In this document: positions 1-7,171 of the stretch, piece after piece | How the letters are laid out: the number at the start of each line of letters is the position of its first letter | Numbering within the stretch: position 1 is the first letter of the stretch | Source: Aphanothece saxicola GSE-SYN-MK-01-06B | GTDB taxonomy: Bacteria > Cyanobacteriota > Cyanobacteriia > PCC-6307 > Cyanobiaceae | Reading direction: 5' to 3' | Assembly: GCA_019359745.1 (NCBI GenBank) | Contig: JAHHGT010000011.1 | Span: forward strand, 1 to 51,815 | DNA: 51,815 bases | The notes under the pieces: generated by a model | Told to the model about the DNA's origin: nothing | Databases searched by the model: none | The model's input: the letters and a program-made list of their open reading frames with translations, nothing else | Translations under genes and position numbers: made by a program

Positions 1-143
<143 letters not shown>

Positions 144-180
144 GCCTGCCGTTCAGTTGTTCCATTTTCGTTTGATCTGG

Positions 181-205
181 TGCCCTCTTCGGAGGGCACT
201 TTTTT
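181..205 (+). terminator. Intrinsic terminator after psbD
   Basis: TGCCCTC, loop TTCG, GAGGGCA (181-198), followed by CTTTTTT. This is a 7-bp stem closed by a stable TTCG-type loop with a T-run, a textbook rho-independent terminator 38 bases after the psbD stop. Confidence 0.93.
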
Positions 206-272
206 GTGTCCTGTTGGCTCACTCTCACGTCTTTCGCCAACCAATCCACGCCTTAATCATCCATCCTGCTGA

Positions 273-2126
273 TCACCACGCTGTTGTTGGTTTGGATTTT
301 CCTTCAGCGGATGGGAGGTAAGGGGTGCAAGGAGGTTGAATCGACCAGCACTTGTCCTTTCGGGGAGAGCGAACCGGAATTCCCTTGGAATCAGCAGTAG
401 GTTCCTGTCTTGCGTGCCATCCATGAAGTCGGTTGTCGGGAAGAAACCTGACAGAGTAAAATTCAGAACCGGTCGACTTCAGAAGCGACCGCTGGAATCG
501 GGCGCTCAGCAGAGACATCAACAGCATTGATGCCAGCAAGGAGATCAGGGGATAGAGTATGACAAGTTCGGTGAATTCAAAGCCGATCAGAGCGCCGATC
601 CAGGGGAAAAATCGTGGATTTGGGGGTAGCACCAGCAAGGCAAGCAACGTAATGGGCAGGAGGCAGATGCTGAGATGCAGGAGTCTTCGTTCACGACTCA
701 GGCGCCTGCTGGCGATGGCCAGCACTGCGAAGACCAGGAACAGTGCGACGGTGGAAACAATCCAGAATGTCATCAGCTGTCCCCTGGGTGAAGCCAGGAA
801 TCTTGGCAGCCAATCTGAGAGTGAAAGATGTTTTGGATAGAGGCTTGCTGACAGTGAACCGTTATCGTCGAACCTGGCATAATTGGTGACCAGCGCACTC
901 CTGATGAACTTGGTTGAAGCCAAGGGAACCGCATGCTCTCCCCACGGACCGGTGAAGGGAATGGGGAAGACGAGGTAGCCGGAGGTGATCAGGTTCGTCG
1001 CCGCCATCGAGACATAGGCCAACAGAACAGTGCCGACCAGGGTTCGTCTCGTGATGAGTTCCTGCCGGCAGAGGCCGACGACGCCAAAGACTCCTGAAGG
1101 GCGAAGGAGTTTGAGCCCGGGCGCCTGATGCAGAACCTCCAGAAGGAGAATCAGGACGAGGCCCAGGACCCCGGAGAGTTTCAACAGTGGCAGAAACAAG
1201 GCAAGGGCCAGAGCCTGGGTTCGCCGCTCGCCAGGACAGTAGAAGTAGAGGCTGTACACCAGCATCAATGTTGTCATTGAAACTGCAAAATCTGCATCAA
1301 AAGACACCAGTGAGTTCAGTGACTGAATGCCAAAGATGAGCCCCGAGCCAAGGTATAGAAGGGCTCTCGTTGTTGTCTTTCTGGATCCATTTCGTGTCCC
1401 TGGCTTTTGTATTGATGAAAGGCTGGACAGGACCGTAAGAATGAAGGCCTCAAGGAAGATGAGGTTCAGAGAGGGAGAGAGAAGGAATCTTGAAGGACTC
1501 AGGTTCTGCAGCGAGACCTGGGCGAACTGTTGCAGGTTGAAAAAGCCGAAGCTGAAATGAAAATTGGCGAGGCCAACCTCGGGGCCGAACGCCTGGAAAT
1601 GAAGCAGGGAGGGTAAATGATAAAGCCCAGTATCATATTGCAAGCCTAATCTGGGAGCGGATAGAAGGACAATGGCTGGCACGAAGACCAGCACGCGCAG
1701 GGTTGCCCCATCGACGCGGCTGATTTCCTTGGGCACCAAGCGTGAAGCCAGTGGCGCGGCAAAGGAGCGGAAAGGCCTCAGGCCAGGCCACCGGCTTCTC
1801 TGCAGCAGGGCCAGGCCTCCAAGGAGCGCCAGCGCCAGCGCCGCTGCCGTGGTGAGGCCGCTGCAGAACCGATGGAAGAGCAGGATCGGCCGTCCGCCAG
1901 ATCCGCTCACCAGCTCCACCACGGCCGGCAGGATCAACAGGATGTTGCACCCCACACCAAAAGCGAGCATGCCGGCCAACAGGTCAAGGCCGTCATTGCG
2001 CTCCTCGAAGACCATGCCTTGAGGAGCATCGAGGCTGGCTCTGAACCTTGTCTTCAGTCTTGTTGCTGTGAGCAGACCAAAGCTGAACAGGACGAATACG
2101 ATGATCATCGCCAGTTGATTGGCCAT
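273..2126 (-). CDS. Multi-pass membrane protein, LIC_10190-like family
   Basis: About 617 residues from ATG 2126; in-frame ATGs at 2147 and 2213 are also possible, and none has a clear Shine-Dalgarno. The protein is strongly hydrophobic, with roughly a dozen membrane spans, and has a YDTGLYHLP motif near residue 170. That motif, followed by a GLANFHFSFGFF-type loop, resembles the uncharacterised LIC_10190 family of polytopic membrane proteins, whose acidic loop motif recalls GT-C glycosyltransferases. The last 60 residues are polar and unusual. GC is visibly lower than the neighbours (23 G+C in the 60 bases at 1261-1320), suggesting horizontal acquisition. It lies downstream of the envelope-glycan operon on the same strand, so a role in surface polysaccharide is plausible but unproven. 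Confidence 0.6.
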   Translation of the reverse strand: MANQLAMIIVFVLFSFGLLTATRLKTRFRASLDAPQGMVFEERNDGLDLLAGMLAFGVGCNILLILPAVVELVSGSGGRPILLFHRFCSGLTTAAALALALLGGLALLQRSRWPGLRPFRSFAAPLASRLVPKEISRVDGATLRVLVFVPAIVLLSAPRLGLQYDTGLYHLPSLLHFQAFGPEVGLANFHFSFGFFNLQQFAQVSLQNLSPSRFLLSPSLNLIFLEAFILTVLSSLSSIQKPGTRNGSRKTTTRALLYLGSGLIFGIQSLNSLVSFDADFAVSMTTLMLVYSLYFYCPGERRTQALALALFLPLLKLSGVLGLVLILLLEVLHQAPGLKLLRPSGVFGVVGLCRQELITRRTLVGTVLLAYVSMAATNLITSGYLVFPIPFTGPWGEHAVPLASTKFIRSALVTNYARFDDNGSLSASLYPKHLSLSDWLPRFLASPRGQLMTFWIVSTVALFLVFAVLAIASRRLSRERRLLHLSICLLPITLLALLVLPPNPRFFPWIGALIGFEFTELVILYPLISLLASMLLMSLLSARFQRSLLKSTGSEFYSVRFLPDNRLHGWHARQEPTADSKGIPVRSPRKDKCWSIQPPCTPYLPSAEGKSKPTTAW

Positions 2127-2526
2127 GGACGCAAGGGCGGATGGCATCAGCAAAGGAGCGACTGGGGAAGGGCGCGAGAGCTGAAACCTACCGGAACCAT
2201 GTATCCCGGCCATGAATTGATGGCTTTCGATGTCTCTCTCAAGCTCAAGGCCAGTGGCGAGGCCGTTGCCGCAGAAGGCCAGGGTCGTACCGATGCACTG
2301 GAGGCCCCATGCCGTGGGCCTCTCCGGCCAGGTTGTTGCCAGCTCATCCGATCCACCCCGCCGGATTTGCAGGTGAGAGGGTGCAAAAAGTCGTTATGAT
2401 TCCCAGGTCCTGTCAGCAGTGGCGTGGCGACGATCTTGGCGGCGGCTTCGGGGTTTTCCCGTTGACCGTTCCCATCCGTCCCGAAGGCGTCGCCGGCTGG
2501 CATCCAACCCACAGGAGGAGGTGTCC

Positions 2527-2580
2527 ATGTCCCCAAGTTGTCCCATTCAGGGTCTGCTGATCGCGGAGAATGCCGGCTGA
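2527..2580 (+). other. Candidate 17-residue ORF with a perfect Shine-Dalgarno
   Basis: ATG 2527 to TGA 2580 encodes MSPSCPIQGLLIAENAG. The start is preceded at 5-base spacing by AGGAGGAGG, a far stronger ribosome site than most genes here have, and a TATGAT hexamer lies about 130 bases upstream. No homologue is recognised and the ORF is antisense to nothing. It could be a small peptide or leader, or a chance arrangement. Confidence 0.2.
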
Positions 2581-2635
2581 TCACGGCTGCTGACTCCTGA
2601 TCCATCGGTTCCGCGCCAGAGCGGACCCGGCGAGA

Positions 2636-2687
2636 GCCCCCGACATTGTTTTCCCCAGGTTCTCCTGGAGAACACGGTGTCGGGGGC
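2636..2687. repeat. Nested inverted repeat downstream of the acyltransferase stop
   Basis: The outer arms GCCCCCGACA (2636-2645) and TGTCGGGGGC (2678-2687) are perfectly complementary over 10 bp. The 32-base interior holds a second dyad, GTTCTCC-T-GGAGAAC. It lies 5 bases beyond the stop of the minus-strand acyltransferase gene. There is no following T-run on the minus strand, so it is not a classical intrinsic terminator. It could be a 3' stabilising structure or a pause/Rho-type end. Confidence 0.75.
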
Positions 2688-2692
2688 ATCGT

Positions 2693-4756
2693 TCATGGGG
2701 GGCTTGGTGCTCTCGGTGCCGACGTCAGCACCCGACGGATCACCGGGGCGGCGAGCCGCACCGCCTGCTTCGAGGGATGGGAATGCTCGTCCCGGTAAAG
2801 AATCTGCCCATCGGCGGAACGGTAGGTGCAAGCGCCTTCGGGGCAGAAGAGGTCGAAGAGATCCACCACCTGCAGCGTTCCCCGGTTCTCGAGTTCCTTG
2901 AGCAGGTTGTCGAAGGGCTTCCGGCGCTTCAGGGACTCGGCCCGGCCCGGCATCAGGCAGGGGCCACCGAAAGGCGAGAACCACTGCGGCACGGCGCTGG
3001 CCGGATGGCAGTTCGCCTCCCGCGCGAAGGGCAGGCCATGGAGCACCGCCAGGCGCACGCCGCGCCGCGCCAGGTCGGCCGAGAAGTCGCCCAGGCCCAC
3101 CTCAAGGGTCTGCAGGATCAGGCGGTTGCCTGGCCCCTGGCTGGGCGGCGAGAACATCACCATGTCATTGACGAGAAACACCCAGTCGCCCGGGCGGAGC
3201 CGGTCGACGAGCTCCGGCACCACCCGGTTCCAGTAGGCCCGGTTGATGGCGGCAAAGGGGCCCGCGCCGCCCAGGTCGACGAAGCTGCCCACCGGTGAGG
3301 CGGCCCAGGCCGAGGTGACCGTCACGGCGAAGTCATCGTTGGCCACCAGGTCGTCGAAAGCTTCGGCGAAGGAAGCCGAGAAGGAATTGCCCACCACCAA
3401 CACCCGGCGACGGGCCGTGGCGAAGTCCCCGAGGGTGCAGGCCTCGATGGACATGCGCTTGTCGGCATCGGCCGCGTTGGCCAGCACGCACGGGGAGCCT
3501 TGCCAGGTTCCGGCGGTGCCGGCCACCCGATAGGGATCAACGAGCGATTCCACCCCCATGCCGGCCGGAATCGGGTTGCGGCCCGCGTAGAGGCTGAACG
3601 GGGGCAGGTTGTCGACCCCGATCAGCAGGCCCGCCCCGGCCGCCAGGCTGCCCACTCCAACGGCGATCGTTCCCCTGCGTCGGGGTGCCCAGGAGGCCTG
3701 CCTCAGCGGCCGTTCCACCCAGCGGTAGGAGGCCAGCGAGAGACCCACGATCAGGGCGATCTGGAACGGCAGCGACCACCAGTGCAGGCCGATGGTCCAG
3801 CGGCTCAGGGACAGCACACCCCAGTGCCAGAGGTAGAGGGAGTAGGAGATCAGCCCCACCCCCACCAGCGCCGGCAGGCTGAACAGCCGATAGGCCGCGG
3901 TGCCCTCCCGCAGGCTGGCGATCAGCAGCGTGGTGAACACCACGGCGGCGACCGTGGCCGCGATCGCCCAGCTCAGGGGCAGGAGCATCACGCCCACCAG
4001 GCCGAGGGCCGGAGCCAAAGGCGGCAGGCGGCCAAGCCCCCGGGCCGCCGCCGGCCAGACGCCGCCGGCGCAGAACAGCAGGCATCCGGCCCCCATCTCC
4101 CAGAGCCTTGGCGGCATCAGGAAGTAGGCGGCAGCCTGCTGGCTGGGATACAGCTGAATGAAAGCGATCAGGGACGCCAGCGAGGCCACCCCCATCACGG
4201 CGAACAGGTTCCGATGGCCGCCGGCACCGGGGCGGGCGAAGCCCGTCAACCAGGCCACCACAGGGAAGAAGAGGTAGTACTGCTCCTCCACCCCCAGCGA
4301 CCAGGTGTGGGTGAACGGGTTGAGTTTGGTGGCGGTGCCGAAGTAATCGGTGGCCTGCCCATGCAGGTAGATGTTGGAGAAGCCGAACAGGGCGCTGATC
4401 CCCGTGCGCAGGGCCGTATGGGGACGGGGGATCACCAGGCAGGCCAGCAGCCCCACCACCACCACGAAGACCAGCAGCGCCGGCACGAGTCGTTTCAGCC
4501 GGCGGCTGTAGAACCCGAGCAGCAGATCGCCCAGGGAGTGGGCCGGGCGGCGGGTGAGGGAGGCGGTGATCACGAAGCCCGAGATCACGAAGAAGACGTC
4601 CACCCCCAGATAGCCGCTGGGCAGGAGCCGCTCATCGATGTGGTTGAGGATCACCGCCACCACAGCCAGGGCCCGCAGGCCGTCGATCTCGGCCCGATAG
4701 CCATTGGCCAAGGCGGGTGCGCGGCCTCGGGCCAGGGAGTCGATGGCCTTGATCAC
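2693..4756 (-). CDS. Membrane O-acyltransferase (AT3 family) with C-terminal SGNH domain
   Basis: 687 residues from GTG 4756. That start overlaps the TGA of the upstream gene as GTGA, which argues for translational coupling. The N-terminal half is an acyltransferase-3 domain with about 10 membrane spans: catalytic His at residue 39 (YRAEIDGLRA then ILNH), GVDVFFVISGF at 51-61, and TWSLGVEEQYYLFFP near 160. The C-terminal third is a periplasmic SGNH hydrolase-like domain with VVGNSFSASF (nucleophile Ser block) and DEHSHPS (Asp-His block). Such OafA-type proteins move acetyl or other acyl groups from the cytoplasm onto O-antigen or other surface glycans. It is last in the glycan operon, which fits decoration of the product. 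A longer upstream extension of the frame runs through the neighbour and was rejected. Confidence 0.9.
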   Translation of the reverse strand: MIKAIDSLARGRAPALANGYRAEIDGLRALAVVAVILNHIDERLLPSGYLGVDVFFVISGFVITASLTRRPAHSLGDLLLGFYSRRLKRLVPALLVFVVVVGLLACLVIPRPHTALRTGISALFGFSNIYLHGQATDYFGTATKLNPFTHTWSLGVEEQYYLFFPVVAWLTGFARPGAGGHRNLFAVMGVASLASLIAFIQLYPSQQAAAYFLMPPRLWEMGAGCLLFCAGGVWPAAARGLGRLPPLAPALGLVGVMLLPLSWAIAATVAAVVFTTLLIASLREGTAAYRLFSLPALVGVGLISYSLYLWHWGVLSLSRWTIGLHWWSLPFQIALIVGLSLASYRWVERPLRQASWAPRRRGTIAVGVGSLAAGAGLLIGVDNLPPFSLYAGRNPIPAGMGVESLVDPYRVAGTAGTWQGSPCVLANAADADKRMSIEACTLGDFATARRRVLVVGNSFSASFAEAFDDLVANDDFAVTVTSAWAASPVGSFVDLGGAGPFAAINRAYWNRVVPELVDRLRPGDWVFLVNDMVMFSPPSQGPGNRLILQTLEVGLGDFSADLARRGVRLAVLHGLPFAREANCHPASAVPQWFSPFGGPCLMPGRAESLKRRKPFDNLLKELENRGTLQVVDLFDLFCPEGACTYRSADGQILYRDEHSHPSKQAVRLAAPVIRRVLTSAPRAPSPP

Positions 4757-5712
4757 GCGCCCACCCCGTCGCCAGCCTCTCCCGGGCCTCCGTCCCTGAG
4801 GCGGGCCAGCACCAGCACCCCCACCGCCGTGGGCAGCAGCACGGTGCACACCCGCAGCACGAGGATGACGGCCAGAGCTGCCGATCGATCGACACCGAAG
4901 GCCACGGCCAGGCCGATGGCCGTGGCCTCTGCGGTGCCGACCCCCGCCGGCAGGAAGGAGAGGACGCCGCCAAGGGCCATCGCCGTGCGGATCACGGCGG
5001 CCTGGGTCAGGACCAGGGGATCCCCCAGCAGCTGGAGCAGGCCCATCAGAGCCGCCGCCTCGATCAGCCACACCAGGCCCGCCAGGGCGGTGCCCACCAT
5101 CAAGGGCCAGGGCCGCAGCAGTTGGCGCAGCCGGCTCACCGCCCCGAGGGCTTCCCGCAGCAGCCGGGTCAGACCGCGCCAGCGCCGGTGGGCCGGCAGC
5201 CGGTCGAGGAACGCCTCCAGGCGCCGCAGGGCGGCTGGGTGGGTCAGCAGCCAGGCGCCGATGGCCAGGGTTCCGCCGGCGGCCAGCAGGGCTGGCAAAA
5301 TGCGACCCCCCAGCCCCCAGGCGAGCACCAGCAGGGCTCCGGCCAGGTCCGACACCCGCTCCGCCAGGGTCACCCCCACGCCCACCTGCATCGGGATGGC
5401 GTGGCGACGCTGCAGCCACAGGCCGCGCAGGGCCTCACCGCTGCGACCCGGCGCGGCCACCAGGGAAAGGCCGGCCGCGTAGATCCGGCTGCTGGGACGC
5501 CAGGGCAGGGGATGCCCCAGCTGCCTCAGGTAGAACTGCCAGCGCTGGAACAGAACCAGATACCCCAAGGCCACCAGCGCCGGCACCACGAGCCAGCACC
5601 ACCAGGGCAGCGCCGTCAGGGAGCGCATCACGTTGGCGAAGCCGAACCAGAAGCTGAGCCCCAGATAGAGCACCAGGGTGGCCACCAGGCCCAGGAACCA
5701 GCGCTTTTTCAT
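4753..5712 (-). CDS. LPG synthase TM-region/UPF0104 family membrane protein
   Basis: 319 residues from ATG 5712 (MKKRWFLGL); in-frame extension to 5805 would overlap the preceding gene and adds only an Arg/Ala/Pro-rich stretch. There are about 8 hydrophobic spans with the family hallmark of a small-residue-rich AAPGRSGEALRG segment after the second or third span and FLPAGVGTAEA near residue 250. The family (PF03706) includes the flippase half of MprF and AglD-like proteins of glycolipid pathways. No soluble lysyl-transferase domain is present. Its place between a methyltransferase/GT2 and an acyltransferase suggests a role in moving or building a lipid-linked glycan, though the substrate cannot be read from sequence. 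Confidence 0.8.
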   Translation of the reverse strand: MKKRWFLGLVATLVLYLGLSFWFGFANVMRSLTALPWWCWLVVPALVALGYLVLFQRWQFYLRQLGHPLPWRPSSRIYAAGLSLVAAPGRSGEALRGLWLQRRHAIPMQVGVGVTLAERVSDLAGALLVLAWGLGGRILPALLAAGGTLAIGAWLLTHPAALRRLEAFLDRLPAHRRWRGLTRLLREALGAVSRLRQLLRPWPLMVGTALAGLVWLIEAAALMGLLQLLGDPLVLTQAAVIRTAMALGGVLSFLPAGVGTAEATAIGLAVAFGVDRSAALAVILVLRVCTVLLPTAVGVLVLARLRDGGPGEAGDGVGA

Positions 5713-5767
5713 CGGCGGCTGCGGCGGCGCCGCCGCCGGCACCGACGTGGCACGACGAGCCACGCGC

Positions 5768-7171
5768 TCATGGCGTGAAGCGCAGCTTCTGGGCCGCATA
5801 GACACACATCCGCGCCAGGATCAGACCCTCTTTCACATGGGCGATGTTCGAACTGCCGTAACTGCGCTCCTGATACCGCACCGGCACTTCCACGATCTTG
5901 AGGTTCAGCTTGGAGGCGCCGAAGAGCAGGTCGAAATCACCGAAGGGGTCGAAGTCGCCGAAGTAAGCCCGCCCCGCCTTGAGGCGCTCGTAGTCCGCCT
6001 TCCAGATCACCTTTGTGCCGCAGAGGGTGTCCTTCAGCCGCTGGCGCAGCAACCAGGAGAAGGCTGCAGCGAAGAAACGGTTGGCAGCCGTGTTCAGCGG
6101 CGGCATGGCGGCACTGGTGCGGGGATACACCAGCCGGCAGCCGTTGACGAACTCCCCCCGGCCCTCGGCCAGGGCCTTGTAGAAGCGGGGCAGGTCTTCG
6201 GGACGCACGGTGAGATCCGCATCCAGGATCATCAGCACGTCCCCCTCGGCCTGATCGAAGCCCAGCCAGACGGCGTCGGCCTTGCCGCGGCCGCTCTGGC
6301 GCAGGGCCCGCAGCTGCAGCGGGCCGCTGTAGGCCGCGCAGACCCGCTCGATCTCCGCCCAGGTGTCATCGGAGGAATGGCCTTCCACGAACAGCACTTC
6401 GGTGGCCGACCCCAGCAGGGGCATGCGGTCGATGGCGGCGGCGATGTTGCCGGCTTCGTTGCGGGCAGGGATCACCACGCTGACACTGGGCCGGCTCTGG
6501 GCCGGGGTGGCGGGACGGGCCACCAGCCAGTGGGTGAGCCCGAACTGTTCCAGCAGGGGCAGCTGGCTCAGCCAGCGGTTGGCCAGGGGGCCGAGCAGGG
6601 GAATCCGGCGCGGCAGCAGGCAGCGGTGCCCCTGCTTGAGCACCTCCCAGCCGGCCAGGTCGAGCAGGTTCTGCACGTCCCTGGGGGTGAGCCAGCTCTC
6701 GGGGGGCTGGGGATGGCGCAGGCCCAGGGTTTCAGCCGTCTTCAGCAGGGGCTGCCACAGCCAGTTGTGGAAACTCACCACCAGCCGGGTGCGGTCATGG
6801 CAGAACGCCGCCAGCCGCTCGATCACCCCCTGCACATCCTCAAGGGTGTTGAGGGTGTTGGCGACAAGAATCACATCGAAGGGCTCGCTCTCCCCGATCG
6901 CCTCCGGGTCGATGGCCGCCGCTTCGGCGCAGACGATCCGCAGGTTGGGATGGGCCGCCCGGGCGGCGGCGGCGATGGCGGGGTCGCGCTCGATGCCCAC
7001 CCCGTGGCTTGGGTGGGTGGCGGCCAGCAGATCCCCCAGCCCGCAGCCAATCTCGAGCACCCTCAGGCCCGGCGCGACCAGGACCTGGTGCAGACGGTCC
7101 AGATCCTCGTAGTAGGCGCGGTTGCGGCGGTGGAACCGTTGCAGCCCCTCGGGCTTGAGCGTGCCGTTCAT
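5768..7171 (-). CDS. SAM methyltransferase fused to family 2 glycosyltransferase
   Basis: 467 residues. Residues about 10-215 form a class I SAM-dependent methyltransferase with motif I VLEIGCGLGD at 38-47 and acidic GIERDP at 59-64. Residues about 228-467 form a GT-A fold family 2 glycosyltransferase with SVVIPARNEAGN at 231-242 and the metal-binding DAD at 317-319. No membrane segment follows, unlike DPM/GtrB enzymes with C-terminal helices. ATG 7171 overlaps the upstream TGA as ATGA, so it is translated with the GT-C gene before it. The likely job is sugar transfer to a lipid carrier or glycan coupled to methylation. The two activities could act on the same product, but this is inference. 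Confidence 0.88.
   Translation of the reverse strand: MNGTLKPEGLQRFHRRNRAYYEDLDRLHQVLVAPGLRVLEIGCGLGDLLAATHPSHGVGIERDPAIAAAARAAHPNLRIVCAEAAAIDPEAIGESEPFDVILVANTLNTLEDVQGVIERLAAFCHDRTRLVVSFHNWLWQPLLKTAETLGLRHPQPPESWLTPRDVQNLLDLAGWEVLKQGHRCLLPRRIPLLGPLANRWLSQLPLLEQFGLTHWLVARPATPAQSRPSVSVVIPARNEAGNIAAAIDRMPLLGSATEVLFVEGHSSDDTWAEIERVCAAYSGPLQLRALRQSGRGKADAVWLGFDQAEGDVLMILDADLTVRPEDLPRFYKALAEGRGEFVNGCRLVYPRTSAAMPPLNTAANRFFAAAFSWLLRQRLKDTLCGTKVIWKADYERLKAGRAYFGDFDPFGDFDLLFGASKLNLKIVEVPVRYQERSYGSSNIAHVKEGLILARMCVYAAQKLRFTP

Larger units (their letters stand above)
2127..2692. other. Gene-poor gap of about 570 bases
   Basis: No frame on either strand gives a protein I recognise. Open frames on both strands are short or low-complexity. 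The stretch holds a -10-like TATGAT (2395-2400, plus strand), a purine-rich perfect Shine-Dalgarno AGGAGGAGG (2513-2521) before a 17-codon ORF, a GAGGCCC/GGGCCTC dyad (2300-2321) and a large nested dyad next to the acyltransferase stop (2636-2687). It may be the decayed junction of a low-GC insertion. Confidence 0.5.

Noticed and set aside
2147..2689. 180-residue minus-strand ORF in the gene-poor gap
   Set aside because: No hydrophobic core, no recognisable motif and no ribosome site; overlaps the dyad and the plausible start of the membrane-protein gene.
3500..5482. 660-residue plus-strand ORF opposite the acyltransferase and flippase-like genes
   Set aside because: Gln/Gly/Pro/Arg-rich antisense shadow of high-GC genes; the minus-strand frames have clear family motifs.
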